Shown piece after piece: positions 53,875 through 61,568 of a DNA stretch of 64,000 nt. This DNA is from Brumimicrobium glaciale (GTDB taxonomy: Bacteria; Bacteroidota; Bacteroidia; Flavobacteriales_D; Crocinitomicaceae). Position 1 is the stretch's first letter. Each line of letters starts with the position of its first letter. The DNA is taken from the NCBI RefSeq assembly GCF_004152935.1, contig NZ_SETE01000005.1, positions 124,001 to 188,000 of the forward strand, read 5' to 3'. The position numbers and the translations under genes are program-made. Under the pieces are notes generated by a model. The model ran no database searches, was not told where the DNA came from, and was given only the letters and a program-made list of their open reading frames with translations.

Positions 53875-55191
53875 ATGAAATCGATTGATAAAATACCAAC
53901 TTCTAAGATTCAGAGGGCGTCAAAAATGGTGTCAACTGGAGCAAAGATTGGTGTCAATTATTTAAAATATTACGGTGAAAAACTGGTTGGTTCTGAAGAA
54001 AAAGCAAAAGCTAAATTGGACGAAAACAATGCAACCGATATTTACGACAGTTTAAAAAGCATGAAAGGAAGTGCCTTAAAAATGGCACAAATGATGAGCA
54101 TGGATAAAACTATGCTTCCTCAAGCTTATGTTGAAAAGTTTTCTCTATCACAATTCTCTGTTCCTCCTTTATCTGCTCCTTTAGTTAGAAAAACTTTTAA
54201 ACGTTACTTTGGAAAAGATACCGAAGAATTGTTTGATAAGTTTAATTATGAAGCTATTAATGCCGCCAGTATTGGTCAAGTTCATCAGGCAGAAAAGGAT
54301 GGTAAGAAACTCGCTGTAAAGATTCAATATCCAGGCGTTGCTGATAGTATTGGAAGTGATTTAGCAATGGTGAAACCAATCGCCTTACGCATGTTAAACA
54401 TAAAAGGTAAAGACGCAGATCGCTATTTTCAAGAAGTTGAAGAAAAGTTAATGGAAGAAACAGATTATGCTTTGGAATTACAACAAAGTAAAGCCGTTTC
54501 AGATGTTTGTCGACACATTCCAAATCTACTTTTCCCTTATTACTATGAAGAGTTGTCTAATGACAAAATCCTAACAATGGATTGGATGGAAGGAATTCAA
54601 ATTTCTACTTTCGCAAAAGAAAATACTTCTCCTGAAAGAGCGAACAAAGTTGGTCAAGCACTTTGGGATTTTTATATGTACCAAATCCATGTAGTAAGAA
54701 AAGTACACGCAGATCCACATCCAGGGAACTTTATGGTCTCAAAAGATGATGAATTAATTGCAATCGATTTTGGTTGTATGAAAGAAATACCAGAAGACTT
54801 TTACTTCCCTTATTTCGAATTAACAAAACCTGAGATTCTAAATGATCCAATAGCTTTCGAGAAACAATTATATGCATTAGAGATTTTAAAAGATACAGAT
54901 ACCAAAGAAGAAACAGTTTTCTTTTCTAAAATATTTAAAGAACTGTTAGGCTTATTTGCATTGCCGTTTTATGAAAAAGAGTTTGATTTTTCAAATCCAG
55001 CGTTTTTTGATCAAATTGCAAACATGGCTGCGAAATATTCAAAAGATGATTCATTAAGAAAAGCAGATGCTGGAAGAGGTTCCACGCATTTTATATATAT
55101 CAATAGAGCATTTTTTGGATTGTATAGTTTGATGAATGAACTGCAGTCTGATAAGATTGTGGTGAATAACTATTTGTCAATTGATAATTGA
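53875..55191 (+). CDS. ABC1/UbiB-family atypical kinase
   Basis: A 438-residue protein of the ADCK/UbiB family. KGSALKMAQMMSMD is the family's A-rich/KxGQ-like region, INAASIGQVHQAEKDGKKLA plus VKIQYPG holds the ATP-binding Lys, and VHADPHPGNFMV and IAIDFGCMKEI are the catalytic and metal loops. UbiB-type proteins are linked to quinone biosynthesis and lipid handling; here the neighbours give no direct quinone link. It is the last gene of the operon, followed by a palindromic terminator. Confidence 0.9.
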   Translation: MKSIDKIPTSKIQRASKMVSTGAKIGVNYLKYYGEKLVGSEEKAKAKLDENNATDIYDSLKSMKGSALKMAQMMSMDKTMLPQAYVEKFSLSQFSVPPLSAPLVRKTFKRYFGKDTEELFDKFNYEAINAASIGQVHQAEKDGKKLAVKIQYPGVADSIGSDLAMVKPIALRMLNIKGKDADRYFQEVEEKLMEETDYALELQQSKAVSDVCRHIPNLLFPYYYEELSNDKILTMDWMEGIQISTFAKENTSPERANKVGQALWDFYMYQIHVVRKVHADPHPGNFMVSKDDELIAIDFGCMKEIPEDFYFPYFELTKPEILNDPIAFEKQLYALEILKDTDTKEETVFFSKIFKELLGLFALPFYEKEFDFSNPAFFDQIANMAAKYSKDDSLRKADAGRGSTHFIYINRAFFGLYSLMNELQSDKIVVNNYLSIDN

Positions 55192-55307
55192 TAATTATTT
55201 GGTGATATTCGTAAGTTTGGCTTCGGCTTCGCTCAGTCAACCTTTCTGGACACGTTGAAAAATCAATTAATGCGGAAATCAATTTCTCGCTGAATAATAT
55301 TTAAAGC

Positions 55308-55339
55308 AAAAAGGCGAAATCAATTGATTTCGCCTTTTT
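55308..55339. terminator. Perfect 32-bp palindrome between convergent genes
   Basis: AAAAAGGCGAAATCA followed by its reverse complement TGATTTCGCCTTTTT. It has A and T tracts on both sides and lies between the convergent kinase and dioxygenase genes, so it should stop transcription both ways. Confidence 0.9.
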
Positions 55340-55369
55340 AATTATCCATTGTCAATTGATAATTATCAA

Positions 55370-56329
55370 TTATTTTATCAATCCTATTTCTCGTAATCTT
55401 TCCATCAAATATTCACCTCCGGTGATATCTTCATAAGCTTTTGGATTCTCTTCATCGATGCATGAAGGCAAACAATTCAAAGGCATTTCTGATCTTGGGT
55501 GCAAGAAGAAAGGCACAGAATATCTGCTAGTTCCTAATTGTTCCTTTGGCGGATTAATAACACGGTGTGTTGTAGATTTCAGTTTGTTGTTTGTCAAACG
55601 TTGCAACATATCTCCAACATTCACTACAATATGATCTTGAATTGCTGTTACAGAAATCCATTCATTTTGCTTGTTCAATACTTGTAGTCCATCTGCTGAT
55701 GCTCCAACTAAAAGTGTAATCAAGTTAATGTCTTCATGTTCTCCTGCACGAACTGCTCCTTCTTCAATTTCTCCAAGAATTGGTGGATAATGAATTGGAC
55801 GTAAAATGCTATTTCCGTTATGTATATGCTCGTTAAAATAGGTTTCTTCTAATCCCAAATGCAAAGCTATCGCGCGCAACAAATGTCTTCCAGTGTCTTC
55901 GAAAGCTTTATATGATTGCTTACCTACTTTTAAAAATTCAGGTTGTTCTTCAACATTTACATTGTCTGGATATTGTTTTTTAATTGGATCATTGTCTTCA
56001 ACGAACTGACCAAAATGCCAAAATTCTTTTAAATCTCCAGCTGTTTTTCCTTTGGCGTGTTCTGTTCCAAAAGGAGTATAACCTCGCTGACCTCCTATTC
56101 CAGCGATATTGTATTTGTTTTTCACTTCCTCTTTTTGTCCAAAAAACTCTTTCATTTGAGCATAAAGATGATCGATAAGTTCTTTTGAAATTCCGTGATT
56201 TTTAACGGCTACAAAACCAATATCTTCGTATGCAGAACCAAGTTTATTTATAAAATTCTGTTGCTGTTTTTCATCTCCTGATAAAAACTCAGATAAATCA
56301 ACAGACGGTATACCTTGTGGATTACTCAT
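55370..56329 (-). CDS. 2-oxoglutarate/Fe(II) dioxygenase, isopenicillin N synthase-like
   Basis: A 319-residue cytosolic oxygenase. The N-terminal IPNS-like region is IPSVDLSEFLSGDEKQQQNF. The iron ligands are His and Asp in AGEHEDINLITLL and His in STTHRVINPPK. RYSVPFF gives the R-x-S that binds 2-oxoglutarate carboxylate. The substrate is unknown; no beta-lactam or antibiotic gene is nearby. It is transcribed alone. Short ATTATCAATT repeats flank it on both sides. Confidence 0.9.
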   Translation of the reverse strand: MSNPQGIPSVDLSEFLSGDEKQQQNFINKLGSAYEDIGFVAVKNHGISKELIDHLYAQMKEFFGQKEEVKNKYNIAGIGGQRGYTPFGTEHAKGKTAGDLKEFWHFGQFVEDNDPIKKQYPDNVNVEEQPEFLKVGKQSYKAFEDTGRHLLRAIALHLGLEETYFNEHIHNGNSILRPIHYPPILGEIEEGAVRAGEHEDINLITLLVGASADGLQVLNKQNEWISVTAIQDHIVVNVGDMLQRLTNNKLKSTTHRVINPPKEQLGTSRYSVPFFLHPRSEMPLNCLPSCIDEENPKAYEDITGGEYLMERLREIGLIK

Positions 56330-56390
56330 AATAACATTGTTTTAAACAAAAATAGCATTAATTATTTAAAATAGTGTAGAGACAAAATAT

Positions 56391-56424
56391 ATAGTAGAGA
56401 CACAATGCATTGTGTCCCTACTAT
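56391..56424. repeat. Dispersed palindrome upstream of dnaE
   Basis: ATAGTAGAGACACAATG followed by its near reverse complement CATTGTGTCCCTACTAT (one mismatch). The core CACAATGCATTGTG is the same as in 32612-32655. It lies between divergent genes, so a terminator role is unlikely. Confidence 0.7.
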
Positions 56425-56490
56425 ATTTTAACCATTTACATTGTTCACAATTATCAATTGACAATTATCAATTATCAATTATCAATTTTG

Positions 56491-56498
56491 TACCTTTG
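56491..56498 (+). promoter_or_regulatory. Bacteroidota -7 element for dnaE
   Basis: TACCTTTG fits TAnnTTTG and lies 20 bp before the ATG at 56519. The region before it is a run of ATTATCA repeats (56461-56490) with no clear -33 element. Confidence 0.5.
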
Positions 56499-56518
56499 AA
56501 ACGTAAAAATCCGCTCCC

Positions 56519-59500
56519 ATGTATATAGTTTTTGATACTGAAACAACAGGTTTACCAAAGAATTGGAACCTTCCTTACACTGACACAGACAACTGGCCAA
56601 GGTGTATTCAAATTGCTTGGCAACTGCACGATGACAAAGGTCAATTGGTTGAATCTAAAGACTTTTTAATTCGTCCAGATGGTTTTGATATTCCTTACGA
56701 TTCTGAACGTATTCACGGGATTTCTACACTTTTAGCGGAAACAGAAGGTGTTCCTCTCATTGAAATGATGGAGGAATTCAACAAGGACTTGGAGCGTTCT
56801 CAGTTTATCGTTGGACAAAACGTTGGATTCGATATCAACGTAATGGGTTCGGAATTTGTGCGTTTAAACATGGAAACACCAATGCACGATATGCCAATTT
56901 TGGATACGTGTACCGAAACTACTGCACAATTGTGTCGTATTCCTGGTGGACGTGGAGGAAAATTCAAATTGCCAACTTTAACGGAACTACACAAACATTT
57001 ATTTGATGTTCCTTTTGGTGAAGCACACAACGCAACTGCCGATGTGGAAGCAACTGCTCGTTCTTTCTTCGAGTTAGTAAGAAGAAGAATTTTCACTGCT
57101 GAAGAACTTCATGCGGATGAAAGTTATATCGAGGATTATTTAGATGCCAATCCTGATGTGATTCAACCCGTTGGCTTAACACATTTAAATCTTAAGAAAA
57201 AGAGTGAAGAGTTAAAAGCGCAACATGAAACGAAAGAAGAAGTTTCAAAAGAGGAAATTGAAGAAGGTCTTGAAATATTAGCCGAAACTTCATTTGTCCA
57301 TTTACATAACCATTCACAGTTCTCTGTTTTACAGTCTACGAGTAGCATCAAGGATTTAATTAAAAAAACAGCGCTCTACAATATGCCAGCAGTCGCGTTA
57401 ACCGACACTGGAAATATGATGGCAGCTTTTCATTTCGAAAAGCACATTACAGCTTTCAATAAAGGAGTTAAAAAAGAGCGCGAAGCAGCTGAAAAAGAAG
57501 GGAAATCATATAATCAAAAAGAAATTACTCCAATTATAGGATGTGAATTCAATATTTGTGAAGACCACCTTAATAAAACGGTGAAAGACAATGGTTATCA
57601 AGTTGTATTATTAGCGAAAAATAAAAAAGGATACCATAATGTTGCGAAAATGTCATCTATTGCCTTTACAGAAGGTAAATATTACGTTCCGCGAATTGAT
57701 AAAAAAATAGTTGAAAAGTATAAAGAACACATCATCGTACTTTCTGGAAATATGTATGGAGAGATTCCATCTAAAATTCTGAACGTTGGTGAAAAACAAG
57801 CTGAAGAGGCAGTAATTTGGTGGAAAGAACAATTCGGAGATGATTTCTACTTAGAATTGATGCGTCACGACCAGGAAGATGAACGCCGTGTAAATGAAGT
57901 TTTATTGCGCTTTGCAAAAACACACAATATTAAACTTGTTGCGACGAATAACACTTACTACCTCAATAAAAATGATGCTTCTGTGCATGATATTTTATTG
58001 TGTATTAAGGACGGAGAAATGGTGGAAACACCTAAAGGAAGAGGTCGTGGTTTCCGTTATGGATTACCAAATGACAACTACTACTTCAAGTCTCCAGATG
58101 AAATGAAGGAATTGTTTGCGGATCTTCCACAAGCGATTGAAAACACAATGGAAATCGCTAACAAATGTGAGAAATACACATTGGCAAGTGATATTTTACT
58201 TCCTGCCTTCGATATCCCAGAAGAGTTTACAGATCCACTAGACAAGGAAGACGGCGGAAAACGCGGTGAAAATAATTACTTGCGTCACCTGACTTACGAG
58301 GGAGCAAAAACACGTTATCCAGATTTAAATGATGAAGTACGTGAACGACTCGATTTTGAATTGTCGGTAATTGAAAACACTGGTTATCCTGGATATTTCT
58401 TAATTGTTCAGGATTTCTGTCACGCAGCCCGAGGCATGGGAATCATTGTTGGTCCTGGAAGGGGTTCTGCTGCCGGTTCTGCTGTTGCTTATTGTAACGG
58501 AATTACCAACGTCGATCCAATTGCTTATGACTTACTTTTTGAGCGTTTCCTAAATCCTGACCGTGTATCGATGCCCGATATTGATATTGACTTTGACGAT
58601 GAAGGTCGTGGAAGAATTATTCAATGGGTAATTGATAAATACGGAGCCAATCAAGTAGCACAAATTATCACTTACGGTACGATGGCTGCGAAATCATCGA
58701 TTAGAGATACTTCTCGTGTTTTAAATCTTCCACTTTTCGAAGCGGACAGATTAGCGAAGTTAATTCCTGATATTTCATTGGCTAAGATTTTCGGTTTAGA
58801 TGCAGCTGATTTATCCGAAAAACTGAAAAACAATCAAGAAAGCATCAACATGGCGAATCAATTGATTGAAATATCAAAAGGTTCAGATTTACCTGCTAGA
58901 GTTTTAGGAAATGCCAGACGATTAGAAGGAAATGTTAGAAATACTGGAATTCACGCCTGTGGTGTAATTATTACGCCAAGCGATATTACGGAGTATGTGC
59001 CTGTGGCATTGGCGAAAGATTCCGAAATGTATTGTACGCAATACGATAACTCGGTGGTTGAAGAAGCTGGACTTTTGAAGATGGACTTCTTGGGACTGAA
59101 AACCTTAACGCTAATTAAAGATGCTGTTGCTTTCGTAAAGGATATTCATGATATAGATTTAGTTCCTGATGATTTTCCATTAGATGATTTGAAAACCTAC
59201 GAACTTTTCCAGAAAGGAGAAACTGTAGGAGTTTTCCAATATGAATCTCCTGGAATGCAGAAATACATGAGGGAATTAAAACCTTCAGTTTTTGCCGATT
59301 TAATTGCCATGAATGCCTTGTATCGTCCGGGACCGTTAGAATATATTCCTGACTTTATTAAACGTAAAAATGGAGAACAAGAAATTGTTTATGACATTGA
59401 AGCTTCAAAAGAATTTCTAGAAGAAACCTACGGAATTACAGTCTACCAAGAGCAGGTGATGCTTTTATCTCAAAAGTTAGGTGGATTTACGAAAGGTGAA

Positions 59501-60883
59501 GCCGATACCTTGCGTAAGGCGATGGGGAAAAAGTCATTTGATTTATTGGCGCAATTGAAGCCGAAATTTTTAAATCAAGGAGCTGAACTTGGACATAATA
59601 AAGGAAAGTTAGAAAAAATTTGGCATGACTGGGAGGCCTTTGCGTCTTATGCATTTAACAAATCTCACTCGACTTGTTATGCTTGGATTGCCTACCAAAC
59701 AGCATACCTTAAAGCCAATTATCCTGCTGAATATATGGCGTCTGTGTTGAGTAATAACATGAATGACATCAAGCAAGTTACTTTCTTTATGGAAGAATGT
59801 AAACGCATGGGATTAGATGTTTTAGGGCCAGATGTAAATGAATCTAACTTCAAATTCACCGTTAATAAAAAAGGAGCAGTTCGTTTTGGACTAGGCGCCA
59901 TAAAAGGTGTTGGAGGTGGTCCAGTTGATGCAATTGTAGAAGAAAGAAAAGAAAACGGACATTTTAGAGATATTTTTGACATTACAAAACGTGTCAATTT
60001 AAGAAAATGTAATAAAAAAGCATTCGAAGGTTTAGCCTTATCAGGAGCTTTAGATTCTTTTTCGAATGTTCACAGAGCACAATATTTTGTAGAAGAAAAC
60101 AACCGTACGTTTTTAGCAAATGCTATTAAATTTGGAAGTAATCACCAAGAAAGTGCTAATTCGAATCAAGTAAGCATGTTTGGTGAAGATTCAGGAGTAG
60201 AAACACCGGCTCCAAAAATCCCATTGGTTGCAGAATGGTCTTCTATTCAAAAATTGAATAAGGAGAAAGAAGTTGTTGGAATTTATATTTCTGGTCACCC
60301 ACTTGATGACTACAGAATCGACATTGATTCTTTCTGTAATGGAAGTGTAGAATTTATAAACAACGTTGATGAATACAAAAACTTAGAGTTTACACTAGCT
60401 GCTATAATCACAGAGGTTGAACACCGCCATACTAGAAAAGGAGATCCATTTGGAACAGTTTTGATTGAAGACTATAATGATTCAACAAAGTTATTCTTGT
60501 TCCAGGAAGATTATGGAAAATTCAGAGATTATATGGTTGAAGGATCCTTTATATTCATGACAGGAAAAGTAATGCCTAAACGATTTAATCGAAATGAATT
60601 CGAATTCAAGATTCAAAAGATTGATTTCCTATCAAATCTAAGAGATCAAAAAGCAAGTGCATTAGAATTATCTATTCCATTAAACGAAGTTAGCCATACA
60701 TTTATAGAGGATATTGATTCTATTTTCAAAGAAAATGAAGGGAAGTTTCAGGTGAAGTTTAAAATTTTTGACACAGCAAATAAACTTGAAATCGAAATGC
60801 CTTCTCGTTCTTTGAAGGTTGACATTAATGATAATGTTTTGAAGACGCTGAATTCGAAGAATATTGAGTATAAATTGATTTGA
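56519..60883 (+). CDS. dnaE: DNA polymerase III alpha subunit fused to a DEDDh exonuclease
   Basis: A 1454-residue replicative polymerase. Residues 1-~195 are a DEDDh 3'-5' exonuclease: Asp6 and Glu8 in VFDTETTG, GQNVGFDINVM, and HNATADVEAT. A PHP domain starts near residue 260 (FVHLHNHSQFSVL), followed by the C-family polymerase with the acidic triad in PDIDIDFDDEGRG (Asp687, 689, 691), then beta-binding/OB regions near EFTLAAIITEVEHRHTRKGD. The exonuclease fusion gives proofreading in one chain, as I know from other Bacteroidota DnaE. It has a -7 element and no operon partner. Confidence 0.96.
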   Translation: MYIVFDTETTGLPKNWNLPYTDTDNWPRCIQIAWQLHDDKGQLVESKDFLIRPDGFDIPYDSERIHGISTLLAETEGVPLIEMMEEFNKDLERSQFIVGQNVGFDINVMGSEFVRLNMETPMHDMPILDTCTETTAQLCRIPGGRGGKFKLPTLTELHKHLFDVPFGEAHNATADVEATARSFFELVRRRIFTAEELHADESYIEDYLDANPDVIQPVGLTHLNLKKKSEELKAQHETKEEVSKEEIEEGLEILAETSFVHLHNHSQFSVLQSTSSIKDLIKKTALYNMPAVALTDTGNMMAAFHFEKHITAFNKGVKKEREAAEKEGKSYNQKEITPIIGCEFNICEDHLNKTVKDNGYQVVLLAKNKKGYHNVAKMSSIAFTEGKYYVPRIDKKIVEKYKEHIIVLSGNMYGEIPSKILNVGEKQAEEAVIWWKEQFGDDFYLELMRHDQEDERRVNEVLLRFAKTHNIKLVATNNTYYLNKNDASVHDILLCIKDGEMVETPKGRGRGFRYGLPNDNYYFKSPDEMKELFADLPQAIENTMEIANKCEKYTLASDILLPAFDIPEEFTDPLDKEDGGKRGENNYLRHLTYEGAKTRYPDLNDEVRERLDFELSVIENTGYPGYFLIVQDFCHAARGMGIIVGPGRGSAAGSAVAYCNGITNVDPIAYDLLFERFLNPDRVSMPDIDIDFDDEGRGRIIQWVIDKYGANQVAQIITYGTMAAKSSIRDTSRVLNLPLFEADRLAKLIPDISLAKIFGLDAADLSEKLKNNQESINMANQLIEISKGSDLPARVLGNARRLEGNVRNTGIHACGVIITPSDITEYVPVALAKDSEMYCTQYDNSVVEEAGLLKMDFLGLKTLTLIKDAVAFVKDIHDIDLVPDDFPLDDLKTYELFQKGETVGVFQYESPGMQKYMRELKPSVFADLIAMNALYRPGPLEYIPDFIKRKNGEQEIVYDIEASKEFLEETYGITVYQEQVMLLSQKLGGFTKGEADTLRKAMGKKSFDLLAQLKPKFLNQGAELGHNKGKLEKIWHDWEAFASYAFNKSHSTCYAWIAYQTAYLKANYPAEYMASVLSNNMNDIKQVTFFMEECKRMGLDVLGPDVNESNFKFTVNKKGAVRFGLGAIKGVGGGPVDAIVEERKENGHFRDIFDITKRVNLRKCNKKAFEGLALSGALDSFSNVHRAQYFVEENNRTFLANAIKFGSNHQESANSNQVSMFGEDSGVETPAPKIPLVAEWSSIQKLNKEKEVVGIYISGHPLDDYRIDIDSFCNGSVEFINNVDEYKNLEFTLAAIITEVEHRHTRKGDPFGTVLIEDYNDSTKLFLFQEDYGKFRDYMVEGSFIFMTGKVMPKRFNRNEFEFKIQKIDFLSNLRDQKASALELSIPLNEVSHTFIEDIDSIFKENEGKFQVKFKIFDTANKLEIEMPSRSLKVDINDNVLKTLNSKNIEYKLI

Positions 60884-60980
60884 TGTTTTTGGACAGTTTG
60901 TGTTTTAATAGATAGGGAATAAAATATACGCAGACCACGAGATAAAACCTCTTGACAACTACCTATTAGGTGTTTAGGTT
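60884..60980. other. Start of a 427-bp gap after dnaE
   Basis: Non-coding. The rest of the gap is filled by the nested inverted repeat and a terminator listed below. Confidence 0.45.
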
Positions 60981-61146
60981 CAAAAAAGAGATTCCTCAAT
61001 GCTTAGCATTTTCGGAATGACAATCAATTGGTTGGTTTAGTGGGATAAAGTTGCTGAAGCTTCGCTTCAGCAACTTTATCCCACCCCGAGACACATAACA
61101 ACTGTCATTTCGATGGAGTAAAACGACTGAGAAATCTCTTTTTTGT
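60981..61146. repeat. Nested inverted repeat: 21-bp perfect hairpin inside outer arms
   Basis: The inner hairpin is GTGGGATAAAGTTGCTGAAG plus C (61040-61060), loop TTC, and its exact complement to 61084. The outer arms are 60981-61021 (AAAAAAGAGATTCCTCAATG to GGAATGACA) and 61103-61145 (TGTCATTTCGATGGAGT to GAGAAATCTCTTTTTT), roughly inverted copies. The outer arm resembles GAGATTTCTC-type repeats common in flavobacterial genomes. Confidence 0.8.
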
Positions 61147-61233
61147 GTTACATATTCACAGTTAAAATGATTTAAATTTTATAAGCAATTATTTTAGCTG
61201 TATTAATAAAAAGAACCTTTGAATTTAGGATTA

Positions 61234-61271
61234 AAAAACAGCTACCACTAGATAAAATTTCGCGGTAGCTC
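61234..61271 (-). terminator. Rho-independent terminator after the UPF0175 gene
   Basis: On the minus strand AGCTACCGC pairs with GTGGTAGCT (one wobble) around a 13-base loop, followed by GTTTTTT. It lies ~40 bp after the UPF0175 stop. Confidence 0.75.
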
Positions 61272-61310
61272 TTTATTGGTGGGGGTGTTCAAAAAAGAGC
61301 TATAATAACC

Positions 61311-61538
61311 CTAGGCATTCTCGATATCTAAAGATAAATCTGAGGCGGGATAGTTAAAAATAGAAACACCATACTTACCAAGAATTTCAGCAAACGCTCG
61401 TTTAGAAAAACCAGCCAACTCAGCAGCTTGTCCAAGTGATAGTTTACCTTTTTCGTAAAGTGTTGAAGCAACTATCATAGTGATATCGATATCATCAAGA
61501 TCTACAGAATCTGGTATTTTAAAATTTATTGTTCTCAT
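61311..61538 (-). CDS. UPF0175-family antitoxin-like protein
   Basis: A 75-residue protein of the UPF0175 family (PF03683). The ATG at 61538 (MRTINFKIPDSVDLDDID) is preferred over an ATG six codons upstream. The helix-turn-helix-like core is YEKGKLSLGQAAELAGFSKR followed by AFAEILGKYGVSIFNYPASD. UPF0175 proteins are usually antitoxins to a PIN-type toxin encoded just downstream. Here a terminator follows and no toxin frame exists, so it is an orphan. Confidence 0.8.
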   Translation of the reverse strand: MRTINFKIPDSVDLDDIDITMIVASTLYEKGKLSLGQAAELAGFSKRAFAEILGKYGVSIFNYPASDLSLDIENA

Positions 61539-61568
61539 ACTAACAAATATAGTCAATGAAGAAACCCA

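Noticed and set aside
55370-56329. Beta-lactam biosynthesis enzyme
   Set aside because: Only the fold is shared; no peptide synthetase or other antibiotic genes are present.
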